Below are positions 55,349 to 64,000 of a DNA stretch of 64,000 nt, piece by piece (the stretch's first letter is position 1; each line of letters begins with the position of its first letter). The DNA comes from RFSX01 sp965248155 (GTDB lineage: Bacteria > Bacteroidota > Bacteroidia > Chitinophagales > Saprospiraceae), in NCBI GenBank assembly GCA_965248155.1, contig CBDFIO010000001.1, positions 992,001 through 1,056,000 on the forward strand. The letters run 5' to 3'. The notes beneath the pieces were generated by a model, which ran no database searches, was not told the DNA's origin, and worked only from the letters and a program-made list of their open reading frames with translations. The position numbers were made by a program, and so were the translations under genes.

Positions 55349-58300
55349 ATGAACTCAAAATTATTTCTATTTGCTTTGACTTCTTGTCTATCCTATACTT
55401 TTTTATCCGCCCAGGTAGATGCTCGCCTTTTTCAATATCCCGATGTTTCTGAAACTCACATAGCCTTTTCATATGGAGGGGATATCTGGACAGTTGAAAA
55501 GGAAGGAGGAGTAGCTACTAAACTTACCTCAGCTAAGGGAAATGAAGCATTTCCCAAGTTTTCACCCAGCGGAGCGGAAATTGCCTTCTCTGGCAATTAT
55601 GATGGCAATACGGATGTCTACACTATCTCATCAGGGGGTAGTGTTCCCGAAAGATTAACTTTTCATGGCATGTCGGATCGTATACTCGATTGGTATCCTG
55701 ATGGTCAGTCTTTGTTATTTGCAAATAGTAGTGAAAGTGGGAAACAAAGGTTTTCGCAATTCTACAAGGTTTCAAAACAAGGTGGATTACCAGAAAAGCT
55801 TCCAATTGCCTATGGAGAATTCGGTAGTTTATCACCTGACGGAAATAAAATCGCCTATACAGATCGTTCTCGAATATTCAGAACATGGAAAAGATATAGA
55901 GGAGGAACAGCGTCAGATATTTGGATTTTTGATCTTAATACCCTTGAGTCAGAAAACCTAACAAATAATCGAGCAAATGATGAATTACCTATGTGGGTTA
56001 ATAATAAGGTTTATTATTTATCAGACGTTGGACCAAACCAAAGATTTAATATCTGGTCTTATGACTTAGATACAAAGACCAGCAAACAATTGACACACAT
56101 GGATAATTACGATATCCATTTTCCATCTAACAGTTCTAAAGAAATCGTCTATGAAGCTGGAGGTAAAATATATCTACTCGATTTGATGACAGAGAAATCA
56201 CGAGAAGTCGAAATACAGATCACTTCTGATATGATTTCGATCAAATCAAGAAAGGAAAGTGTTGAAGAATACATTCAGTCCTGGTCAATAAGTCCTGATG
56301 GGAACCGAGCAGTCATCCAGGCTCGTGGAGAAGTATTCACTGTTCCAGCAGAGAAGGGTGTTGTCAAAAATCTTACACGTTCTACCGGCGTTGCTGAACG
56401 ATCCCCAGCGTGGTCACCAAATGGTCGATATATTGCTTACTGGAGTGATAAATCAGGTGAATATGAATTGACTGTACGTGACTTAAAAGAAGGAGCCAAG
56501 GAGAAACAATTAACGAACTTAGGATCAGGATTCAGGTATCAGCTTTATTGGTCACCGGACAGCGATAAATTGAGTTTTGTGGATCAGACAATGACGATTT
56601 GGGTATATGATATGCCTTCTAATACAATGAGTAAAGTAGATAAGGATATTACTTTGTTTGAAGGAGGTTTACGAGGGTGGAGGTCGAGTTGGTCTCCAGA
56701 TAGCCGATGGATGGCATATAGCAAGACTTTGGACAATGGTAATAGCGCAATCTTTTTCTATAATATCGAAGATAAAACAGTCACTCAAGCGACTTCAGGT
56801 TTTTATTCAGATAGTAATCCAACCTTTGATCCTGATAGTAATTACCTCTATTTGGTAACCAATCGTTCTTTTACACCAGTCTATAGCGATTTTGATAATA
56901 CATGGTCATACCCTAATGCCACTCAATTGGCTGTTATAACATTAACAAAAGATATCGCTTCCCCTATATCTGCTGAAAATGATACAGTAAGTATTAGCAC
57001 TGAAGAAGAAACTGAAGAAGAAACTAGTGAAGACGATTCTGAAGAAGATGAATCTGAGGATAATGAAAAAGAAGATGATGATGAACAAGCAACTTTGATA
57101 GATTTTGATGGATTTGAAAGACGGCTACTTGTATTACCACCGAAAGCAGGTAATATGGGAGGACTAGCAGCAACATCTGGCAAAGTTTTATTTCAAAGAT
57201 TTTCTAACTCCGGGTCAGGAGAAAGGAAAACGAGTTTAATGTATTTTGATCTGGAAGAACGTGAAGAAAAAACGGTAATAGAAGATATCAACGGATATAG
57301 ACTAAGTGCTGATGGCAAGAAAGTCATGATTCGAAAAGACGGTAAAACCGGTATAATAGAAATGGGCTCAGATAAGAAAATGGATAAAACGCTCGCCTTG
57401 ACAGATATGGTAATGACTGTAGATCCAAGGCATGAATGGAAACAGATATTTAACGACAGTTGGAGGTTTCAACGAGACTTTTTCTACGATACTGCAATGC
57501 ATGGAGTGGATTGGAACGAAATGAAGAAAAGATATGCAAGCATGATAGGTCATGCTATGAATAGAAATGATGTGAATTATATTCTTGGTGAGCTGATAGG
57601 TGAATTGAACGCGTCTCATACCTATAGAGGAGGTGGAGATCAGGAAAGTGCTGAAAGAGAAAGAGTAGGGTATCTCGGAATAGACTGGGATAAGGATAAT
57701 GGACAATACAAAGTCGGAAAGATTATTCGCGGAGCAGAATGGGACAATGAAGTCCGATCGCCCTTGGATGAACCAGGAATAAATGTAAACGAAGGGGATT
57801 ATATTCTTGCAGTTAATGGCATTGCATTAGATGAATATGGAAATCCACATGAAGCATTTACAGGGCTTGCTGATAAAACGGTAGAGATAACTGTTAACAG
57901 CACTCCGTCTTGGGATGGTTCTAAGTCCTTTGTCGTTAAAACATTAAGTTCCGAAACCCGACTACGAAACCTGGCCTGGATAGAACAAAATCGTAAAAGA
58001 GTCGATGAAGCATCAGATGGAAAGATCGGGTATATATATGTGCCATCAACTGGAGTAGGTGGTCAGAATGAATTGGTCCGTCAATTCTACGGACAGTGGA
58101 ATAAAGAGGGCTTAATTATAGATGAACGATTTAACAATGGAGGCCAAATACCTGATCGATTTATTGAACTTTTAAACAGGAAACCCTTAGCCTATTGGGA
58201 TGTTAGAGATGGTCAGAACTGGCAGTGGCCTCCTGTAGCTCATTTTGGTTCAATGGCCATGCTGATTAATGGCTGGGCAGGGTCAGGAGGAGATGCATTT

Positions 58301-58636
58301 CCTGATTACTTCAAAAAAGCAGGACTAGGACCTCTGATCGGAGGACGTACATGGGGAGGTCTTATAGGTATCAGTGGTGCACCTCAATTGATTGATGGTG
58401 GAACAGTCACAGTACCAACTTTTAGAATGTATAACCCAGATGGAACTTGGTTCGCAGAAGGACATGGAGTTGAACCGGATATTGAAGTAAAAGAAGATCC
58501 TACACTACTTGCTAAAGGTGTGGATACTCAACTGGAAGCGGCAATAGAACAGGTAATGAAGTCAATTCTAGCTAAAGGACCTATTCATCCTAAGACACCT
58601 CCTAAAGAAAATAGATCCGGGGTCAACAGACCATAA
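55349..58636 (+). CDS. Tricorn-like S41 family protease with PD40 propeller and PDZ domain
   Basis: This 1,095-residue protein has a signal peptide (LFLFALTSCLSYTFLSAQVD). Then come two sets of WD40-like PD40 blades (KFSPSGAEIAFSGNYDGNTD, AWSPNGRYIAYWSDKSGEYE). A very acidic linker lies near residues 550-580 (EEETEEETSEDDSEEDESED). A tricorn core follows with His757 (ASHTYRGGGD), a PDZ domain (LDEPGINVNEGDYILAVNGI) and the S41 nucleophile Ser979 in NGWAGSGGDAFPDYF, followed by GLGPLIGGRTWGGLIG. It is likely a periplasmic or surface protease that degrades peptides, like archaeal tricorn and its bacterial relatives. The substrate is unknown. Confidence 0.9.
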   Translation: MNSKLFLFALTSCLSYTFLSAQVDARLFQYPDVSETHIAFSYGGDIWTVEKEGGVATKLTSAKGNEAFPKFSPSGAEIAFSGNYDGNTDVYTISSGGSVPERLTFHGMSDRILDWYPDGQSLLFANSSESGKQRFSQFYKVSKQGGLPEKLPIAYGEFGSLSPDGNKIAYTDRSRIFRTWKRYRGGTASDIWIFDLNTLESENLTNNRANDELPMWVNNKVYYLSDVGPNQRFNIWSYDLDTKTSKQLTHMDNYDIHFPSNSSKEIVYEAGGKIYLLDLMTEKSREVEIQITSDMISIKSRKESVEEYIQSWSISPDGNRAVIQARGEVFTVPAEKGVVKNLTRSTGVAERSPAWSPNGRYIAYWSDKSGEYELTVRDLKEGAKEKQLTNLGSGFRYQLYWSPDSDKLSFVDQTMTIWVYDMPSNTMSKVDKDITLFEGGLRGWRSSWSPDSRWMAYSKTLDNGNSAIFFYNIEDKTVTQATSGFYSDSNPTFDPDSNYLYLVTNRSFTPVYSDFDNTWSYPNATQLAVITLTKDIASPISAENDTVSISTEEETEEETSEDDSEEDESEDNEKEDDDEQATLIDFDGFERRLLVLPPKAGNMGGLAATSGKVLFQRFSNSGSGERKTSLMYFDLEEREEKTVIEDINGYRLSADGKKVMIRKDGKTGIIEMGSDKKMDKTLALTDMVMTVDPRHEWKQIFNDSWRFQRDFFYDTAMHGVDWNEMKKRYASMIGHAMNRNDVNYILGELIGELNASHTYRGGGDQESAERERVGYLGIDWDKDNGQYKVGKIIRGAEWDNEVRSPLDEPGINVNEGDYILAVNGIALDEYGNPHEAFTGLADKTVEITVNSTPSWDGSKSFVVKTLSSETRLRNLAWIEQNRKRVDEASDGKIGYIYVPSTGVGGQNELVRQFYGQWNKEGLIIDERFNNGGQIPDRFIELLNRKPLAYWDVRDGQNWQWPPVAHFGSMAMLINGWAGSGGDAFPDYFKKAGLGPLIGGRTWGGLIGISGAPQLIDGGTVTVPTFRMYNPDGTWFAEGHGVEPDIEVKEDPTLLAKGVDTQLEAAIEQVMKSILAKGPIHPKTPPKENRSGVNRP

Positions 58637-58660
58637 TTTGACAATTAATTTTTAGAAGGA

Positions 58661-58696
58661 AAAAAGGCAGAAGTGTATATACATTGCTGCCTTTTT
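58661..58696 (+). terminator. Intrinsic terminator after the tricorn-like gene
   Basis: AAAAAGGCAG (58661-58670) pairs perfectly with CTGCCTTTTT (58687-58696) around a 16-nt loop. The T run within and after the stem gives a standard terminator 25 bp after the stop codon. Confidence 0.85.
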
Positions 58697-58904
58697 AATT
58701 AAGCCTAAGCCTAAGAGATTCTCAAAGACAGATATACAAATTTGCTAAAGGGTGCCTACATCATCCTGAAGATTTCATTTTCGATTTGAAATACAAGTAT
58801 GTGACATTATTAATACACAAGATCTTACAAGCTTATTTGTTGAAAGGCAGGAATTTTTACGAACCATTCTGTCAAACATCAAGGTGCTTTCTTAACTTTA
58901 TAAA

Positions 58905-59624
58905 ATGCTTACATTTCTAAGAAAAATAAGAAAATCACTGATCGATACAGGTTCTGGCCGAAAGTATATCTTATATGCTCTAGGTGAAATTCTTCTTGTG
59001 ATGGTCGGAATTTTGCTGGCGCTTCAGGTGAGTACTTGGAACCATAATAAAGTTCGAAAAAATGAAGAACGGGAAATTCTTAAAGAAATGAGAGCTTCTT
59101 TGATAGTTGATATTGAAAATTTCACTACAGGGTTCGAAGTTCTTGAACTTTTAGAATCCCGAATTGAAACACTCCAAGATGTGATTCAATCCGAAGCAGA
59201 AGTAGATTCTATTGAAATTTTATGTGGTGCTGTTTATGGTATTCGCAGATTTGAATTAAATACAGCTTCGTATGAGGAATTAAAATCCAGTGGGTTTAAT
59301 CTGATATCAGATGATAATTTGCGTAGGCTAATCATCAAGATATTTGATACTCACATTAAGATGATTGATCATACCAACAAAATTGAAGATAACGTTGTAC
59401 TAGAAGCCCTAAGCCCATTTTATTTATCAAATTTTACTGATATTAGATTTTCGATAAGTGCGACTCCATATGACATCAGAACAGTCTATTCAGATAAGTA
59501 TTATCATAATCTTATAGCCTACAGGCTTACTGTTCTAAGAACTCTTTCCTTATCAAATTATCCTAAAATAATTGAAGATATGAATGAACTGATTATTCAA
59601 ATTGATATGTTCTTAAATGACTAA
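58905..59624 (+). CDS. DUF6090 family membrane protein
   Basis: This 239-residue protein has an N-terminal cytoplasmic stub (MLTFLRKIRKSLIDTGSGRK), one membrane helix (YALGEILLVMVGILLALQVS) with the family phrase WNHNKVRKNEE, and a helical C-terminal domain. This is the usual DUF6090 layout in Bacteroidota, where several paralogues per genome are common. Function is unknown. A TAACTTTA box ends four bases before the ATG, the same spacing as at mnmA. Confidence 0.83.
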   Translation: MLTFLRKIRKSLIDTGSGRKYILYALGEILLVMVGILLALQVSTWNHNKVRKNEEREILKEMRASLIVDIENFTTGFEVLELLESRIETLQDVIQSEAEVDSIEILCGAVYGIRRFELNTASYEELKSSGFNLISDDNLRRLIIKIFDTHIKMIDHTNKIEDNVVLEALSPFYLSNFTDIRFSISATPYDIRTVYSDKYYHNLIAYRLTVLRTLSLSNYPKIIEDMNELIIQIDMFLND

Positions 59625-59664
59625 AATCAATATTCACACAAAATATAATTACCAATTGAAGGTG

Positions 59665-61156
59665 TTAATTTGCTTGGTCTGATTTTTCGGGCGTCACTTT
59701 CTTTCCTATTACGGTGACTCCAATTCCAAGTTGTACTTCAAATTCTATAGGCATATTCTGATCGTCAACTGAAAATTTCAATGGAGCATTTTCAGGTTGA
59801 AGTAAAAATAAATTATTAGAAAAGTACAGCATTGTCTGTGGGGGAATTGCAGGATGTTTTGCTGTCAATTTGCCATCTTCAATCTGAATAGTCAAAATAC
59901 CTCCTGCAGATACATTATATGATCCTACAAAAGTTTTTTGCTCTTCCATTGTCAATTTGGTTTCCAATTCTGAAGGATCATATTCAACACCCAATTTTTT
60001 CAACATGTCTATGCCATTTGTGTTTCCAGGATTTAGTAGCATAGATTTTTTATAATACTTAATAGCTAAGTCATTTTCATTGTTCTCCATATACGCTTCT
60101 GCAGCGCTATCATATACATTGGAAGACCTTGGAAATAGTTTGATATTTTCGAGAAAAACCGAAATGGCATCGTCTATATTCTTATTAGCTAAAAGCGTAT
60201 ATCCAAGATTGTTAATATCTCTTTCAGAAGGAACTATCTCATATCCCAACTTCTTTGAAACCTTTGCAAAATGATTATTAAATCCATTTAACCCTCCAGT
60301 AGCGTACACCTTTTCATAATCAACGATGAACCAATCTTTGAAAATAGCTTCTAATCCATAGTACGTACTTCGGTGTGGAATGCTTCCATGGGTTTCTTCT
60401 TTCATGACTTTAAAATCCCATTTGAAATCAGAGTCTTCCATTTCCTCAAATAAAGCAGCAAGCTTCATTGCCCCTCCTAGCATCTCTCCTCCTTCATCTC
60501 CCATGGTCATATAAAAAAAACAATCAAGTTTTGGCTCTTTACTCAAAAAAGAATCAGCTCTTGCTACCAGATTTTGTTTATCCCACCACATACTTGGGCT
60601 GATCGATAGATATGCGTCAAACAAATCCGGTTCAGAAAGAAGGGCATTTACAACGAAGATGCCGCCAAATGAATGCCCATGTAATATTTTATAGGGACCA
60701 GTATTATAGGTTTTGTCAATATGAGGTATCAGCTCATTTTTTAAAAAAGCAAGCATATTATCAGCTCCTCCACCAGTAGAAAATTGTTCAGCTGCTTCTG
60801 TGTCAACTTCTATTGCAGGAGTTAAATCTCTAGTCCTGTCTGTAGTATTAGGAATAGCTACGACCATCATATTTGGAATTCGATCGTTATTTTTCAAATG
60901 AGAAATTATCCCAGAAACATGATGAAAGTGATCATCGGCCATCCAGAAGATACATTACTGAAACTGGATTACCATCTTGTTGATAGTCATCAGGAAGATA
61001 TACTAAATATGGGCGTTCTTCTTCAAGAATTTCAGAAGTAAGCGTAAATGATTGTCCTAAAACAATATCTTCTCCTTTTGGCTGAGCAAACATTGAAAAA
61101 GAGAAAAGGAGAAATAAAATGGATGCGAAAAAAGTTTGCTTGAAATTATTGATCAT
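59665..61156 (-). pseudogene. Alpha/beta-hydrolase esterase (Fes/YbbA-like) with C-terminal TPR, frameshifted
   Basis: The first part (ATG 61156) has a signal peptide (ILFLLFSFSMFAQPKGEDIV) and RPYLVYLPDDYQQDGNPVSV, then MYLLDG; it runs into a stop just after. One base off, the frame continues DDHFHHVSGIISHLKNNDRI, PNMMVVAIPNT, the nucleophile elbow HGHSFGGIFV, TPR helices (KYYKKSMLLNPGNTNGIDML) and a DUF3471-like end. An extra base in GGCCGAT near 60940 explains the break. The enzyme class is putative esterase, siderophore-hydrolase-like. The second part has its own ATG (60942), but without the signal peptide and first strands it is unlikely to work. Confidence 0.85.
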
Positions 61157-61602
61157 ATTGAGATGTTATTCTAAATGAGAAAATTTGAAAGCTTCGAAAA
61201 TAGAGTATATTTTTCATATTCTTCTAAATTTTAATAATACTTCCTTTTGAGATTTGTAGCACTATTTAATGAATTAACTGAAGTATAAAAGAAAATATTC
61301 CACGGCCTCTTATTCTTAGTAGATTTCACCCTCCCTTTGTTGTTGTAAATAATGAGAATAAAAAGATTAGAAGTCGGACCAATATAAATTCAGTATCAAA
61401 TTGAACAATGAGTAACTAAACGCAACTAGGTAAAGTGGCAACCAAATAATGAGCTCTATCTTGCTTTAGATCTCAATGAAGAATCGATGAATAACAGACC
61501 AACATCATTATAAAGAAGATTGGACTACACATTAATGAATAGGAAAAACTTTTTTTCAAAATCCATTAAATTCATTTCTTATTTTTAATAAAACCCTAAA
61601 CA
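61157..61602. other. Intergenic region with possible coding debris
   Basis: This 446-bp region has no intact gene. At 61433-61513 a plus-strand frame reads KWQPNNELYLALDLNEESMN and a few more residues before TAA, with no start and stops just before. It could be the tail of a deleted gene. I see no clear promoter or hairpin. Confidence 0.4.
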
Positions 61603-63456
61603 ATGAGAACTCTTTTTTTTATTCTAATAGTATCTCTTCTTTCAAATTTTTGTCTTTTTGGTCAAAGTGCCAATCTTGATGTGGAAGGCGATGTTAAGAT
61701 CATAGGGAATATTGATATTCATTCACTCGGTTCATCTAGTTCTTTGTTTATTGGCAAAGATGCTGGTCTAAACAATTCTTCAGGACATTCTAATCTATTT
61801 GTTGGAGTTGGGGCCGGTGAAAACAACACCTCAGGAACTCGGAATACATTTATAGGAATGGAATCAGGTAGAACAATATCAACGTCACATAGGAATACTT
61901 TCGTCGGATTCAGAACTGGCTATTCCAACGATACAGGTACGAACAATAATTTCTTTGGATCAACTTCAGGAATATCAAACACTTCAGGATCATTCAATTG
62001 TTTCTTTGGTAATTTTTCAGGAGGTGATAATACCACGGGCGGGACAAACTCATTTTATGGTCATGGCACAGGGGGCAAAAACATAAGCGGAAACAGGAAT
62101 TCATATTTTGTCAGCTTGGCTGGATATGAAAACCTTACAAGTTCAGACAATGCCTTTTTTGGATATAAAGCCGGACATAATGCAACGGGAGGTGGAAATT
62201 CATTTTACGGATCGTCGGCTGGATATGTAACCTTTGCGAATCAAAATTCATTTTTTGGAGCAGAGGTCGGATACTCGAATACTACTGGATTTGAGAACTC
62301 ATTTTACGGAGGTGGTACAGGTTATGGCAACACAATCGGCCAATGGAATTCCTTTTATGGGAAAAATTCAGGATATAGTAACATTGATGGAAATTCTAAT
62401 TCATTTTTTGGGAGATATTCTGGTAATTTAAATACTTCAGGAAATGAAAACAGCTTCTTTGGCAGAGCTGCAGGAGCTAAGAATTCGACAGCTTCTGATA
62501 ATTCTTTTTTCGGTTCTGAAGCAGGTAAAGAGAATACGACCGGACAAAAAAATACTTTTGTGGGTGCCAATGCAGATATTTCTGACTCCAATAGCCAACT
62601 TGATAGAAGTATTGCAATTGGATACAATTCAATGGTTGATTGTTCTAATTGTGCAGTTATTGGGGGTGTCGGTCTAGATGCCGTCAATGTAGGGATCGGT
62701 ACCTCGAACCCTGAAACCGCTTTGCATGTTGAAGGGAGGAACGGACAGTATGGGGCTAAGATAATCAACACTGATGCAACTCCAATGATAGTTGAAAGAG
62801 CAGGAAATGATGGTGGTATAATAGATATACACAAAAATGGTAGCTATGTAGGTGACATCACTGTCGTAGGTGGAGTCGTATCGTATAATTCATTTACAGG
62901 TTCTCACCTAGCTCATTCTAAAGATTCATTCGAATATGGAGAATTAGTCATACTAACAGGAATAAATAAGAATCTAACCATAGATAAATGGACCGAACTA
63001 ATATATGGGATAGATAAATCACAAAGAATGAATAGAAATGAAGTGTTGGGAACCTATATGAGCCCGTTGGATAAATCCGAACAGGATGAACAAAATATTC
63101 ATACTATAATGGCTGTAGGGAATGGAGCAATGTGGGTAGTTGATTCAGGGGAAAATATACGAATTGGCGATAATCTAATTAGCTCTCCCGTAGCTGGGCA
63201 CGGAATGAAAGATCCAGAGAGTCATAGAATAAGTCACGTCATTGCAAAGGCACTTGAAAATGTTGTATGGGAAAATGAAACCGTATATCTTAATAAAACC
63301 AAACACAAGTTGATTTCGGTATCATTCGAGCAATTCGACAAGGTTAACGAGAACGAACTCCGGGAATTGTTGTACCAACTATTTGAAGAAAATCGAGACC
63401 TGAAAAGCAGAATATTAAATCTGGAGAAAGCGCATATTGGAGAATTAGAGAATTGA
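61603..63456 (+). CDS. Repeat-rich secreted adhesin/tail-fibre-like protein
   Basis: This 617-residue protein has a signal peptide (MRTLFFILIVSLLSNFCLFG). From about residue 50 to 330 there are roughly 16 repeats of 16-17 residues with the pattern N-S/T-F-F/Y-x-G-x-x-A/S-G-x-x-N-T/S (e.g. NSFFGRAAGAKNSTASD), giving about 48-51 bp per unit. Such repeats fold as a beta-roll like the YadA head. A GIGTSNPETALHVEG hinge follows. The C-terminal part (SYNSFTGSHLAHSKDSFEYG, ELVILTG) vaguely resembles phage tail peptidase/cleavage domains. The end is coiled-coil (LLYQLFEENRDLKSRILNLE). It is probably a trimeric surface fibre. Confidence 0.82.
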   Translation: MRTLFFILIVSLLSNFCLFGQSANLDVEGDVKIIGNIDIHSLGSSSSLFIGKDAGLNNSSGHSNLFVGVGAGENNTSGTRNTFIGMESGRTISTSHRNTFVGFRTGYSNDTGTNNNFFGSTSGISNTSGSFNCFFGNFSGGDNTTGGTNSFYGHGTGGKNISGNRNSYFVSLAGYENLTSSDNAFFGYKAGHNATGGGNSFYGSSAGYVTFANQNSFFGAEVGYSNTTGFENSFYGGGTGYGNTIGQWNSFYGKNSGYSNIDGNSNSFFGRYSGNLNTSGNENSFFGRAAGAKNSTASDNSFFGSEAGKENTTGQKNTFVGANADISDSNSQLDRSIAIGYNSMVDCSNCAVIGGVGLDAVNVGIGTSNPETALHVEGRNGQYGAKIINTDATPMIVERAGNDGGIIDIHKNGSYVGDITVVGGVVSYNSFTGSHLAHSKDSFEYGELVILTGINKNLTIDKWTELIYGIDKSQRMNRNEVLGTYMSPLDKSEQDEQNIHTIMAVGNGAMWVVDSGENIRIGDNLISSPVAGHGMKDPESHRISHVIAKALENVVWENETVYLNKTKHKLISVSFEQFDKVNENELRELLYQLFEENRDLKSRILNLEKAHIGELEN

Positions 63457-63571
63457 TAAATCAAATTCACTAGACCTCATACTCCTTTTGTATCTTTAAT
63501 TAAAACTCCATCAAAATTTATTATGGATAAATAATGTTCACCCTGCTTCAAAACAAATAGAAGTGAAAATT

Positions 63572-64000
63572 ATGACCAATTCATCAAAACAGAATTTAGC
63601 TTGTATTTTTCTAGCTCTTTTTCTAACTACTCTATTTCCCCTAAAACTTCCAGGACAAAATCCAAATCAACAAGAAGAAAAATCAATTTTGATTAGCTCA
63701 ATTCCTGAGAAGACTAAAATTGATATTGATGGCAACCTATTAGAAGAATTCTGGGCTACTATTGAACCTGTGTCTGACTTTGTTATGAGGGTTCCGGTAG
63801 TAGGGAATGAACCTACTGAGCGAACGGAAGTAAAAATAGCCTATGACAAGGAGAATATTTACATGGCAGTGACTTTGTACGACAGTGATCCCTCCGGAAT
63901 TAAGGCATTTCAAAAATCCGTTGATGCTGATATAGACCTTGAGGACAGTTTTACGTGGTATTTTGATACCAACTATGATAAAAGGAATGCCTACATATTT
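63572..64000 (+). CDS. Partial CBM9-like / DUF5916 family secreted protein
   Basis: The frame starts at ATG 63572 and is open at the window edge (143 codons). A signal peptide (LACIFLALFLTTLFPLKLPG) precedes a CBM9-like domain: KTKIDIDGNLLEEFWATIEP, SDFVMRVPVVGNEPTERTEV, KIAYDKENIYMAVTLYDSDP and DSFTWYFDTNYDKRNAYIF. This is the opening of DUF5916 proteins, which go on to an outer-membrane-like barrel of about 600 residues. A TATCTTTA box lies at 63491-63498. The role is unknown. Confidence 0.8.
   Translation, partial: MTNSSKQNLACIFLALFLTTLFPLKLPGQNPNQQEEKSILISSIPEKTKIDIDGNLLEEFWATIEPVSDFVMRVPVVGNEPTERTEVKIAYDKENIYMAVTLYDSDPSGIKAFQKSVDADIDLEDSFTWYFDTNYDKRNAYIF

Noticed and set aside
61750..62580. 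CRISPR-like or tandem satellite array
   Set aside because: The periodic sequence is an intact reading frame with a protein repeat; there are no identical repeats separated by unrelated spacers.

Overview
The window looks like a chromosomal segment of a Bacteroidota bacterium, most likely of the Saprospiria (Saprospira/Lewinella-like) branch. This rests on the low G+C content, the near absence of Shine-Dalgarno sequences with several TAnnTTTG-like -7 boxes, and the gene families present: a PorP/SprF protein, T9SS type A and type B (gliding-motility-like) C-terminal domains, DUF4407, DUF4421, DUF6090, a two-component-regulator propeller protein and a tricorn-type protease. No rRNA, tRNA or CRISPR array was recognised.

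Layout. 1-6.3 kb: a partial secreted protein, a response-regulator remnant, a DUF4407 membrane protein, an MGT-type glycosyltransferase, a DNA alkylation repair protein, an EF-hand protein and a propeller sensor cut off by an insertion sequence. 6.3-22.7 kb: two inverted copies of a 1,464-bp IS3-family element enclose a complete reductive pyrimidine catabolic operon, a TauE/SafE exporter, a DUF1572 protein and a broken C25-type peptidase. The operon encodes cytosine deaminase, PreA/PreT dihydropyrimidine dehydrogenase, beta-ureidopropionase, dihydropyrimidinase, an NCS1 transporter, an omega-aminotransferase and a semialdehyde dehydrogenase. 22.7-25.1 kb: a truncated carboxypeptidase-regulatory-like protein, an NTF2-like lipoprotein and a DUF2652 gene with an internal stop. 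25.1-32.7 kb: a redox cluster of split proton-translocating transhydrogenase, two-subunit 2-oxoacid:ferredoxin oxidoreductase and a GltD-like iron-sulfur flavoprotein. 33-40.4 kb: PorP/SprF, OmpA-like and giant T9SS type B genes. 40.4-43.6 kb: mnmA, a lipoprotein, rimM and a frameshifted methyltransferase. 43.7-53.1 kb: an FG-GAP/ASPIC surface protein, a nonsense-interrupted helical-repeat-like gene, a small transcript-like unit with a 17-codon ORF, a small membrane protein, a doubly broken tail-fibre gene, a small barrel protein, a sugar-phosphate isomerase and DUF4421. 53.2-64 kb: the third IS copy, a small unknown gene, a tricorn-like protease, DUF6090, a frameshifted esterase, a repeat-rich adhesin-like protein and the start of a DUF5916-type gene.

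Function. The pyrimidine operon should convert cytosine or uracil to beta-alanine and then acetyl-CoA, releasing ammonia and CO2. The redox cluster would connect 2-oxoacid oxidation, ferredoxin, NAD(P)H and the proton gradient. The T9SS-linked genes make and display large surface proteins. Decay is concentrated in accessory genes: several single-base frameshifts, three in-frame TAA stops and three IS-truncated genes, while the metabolic and translation genes look intact. All assignments come from reading motifs by eye; no database search was run.
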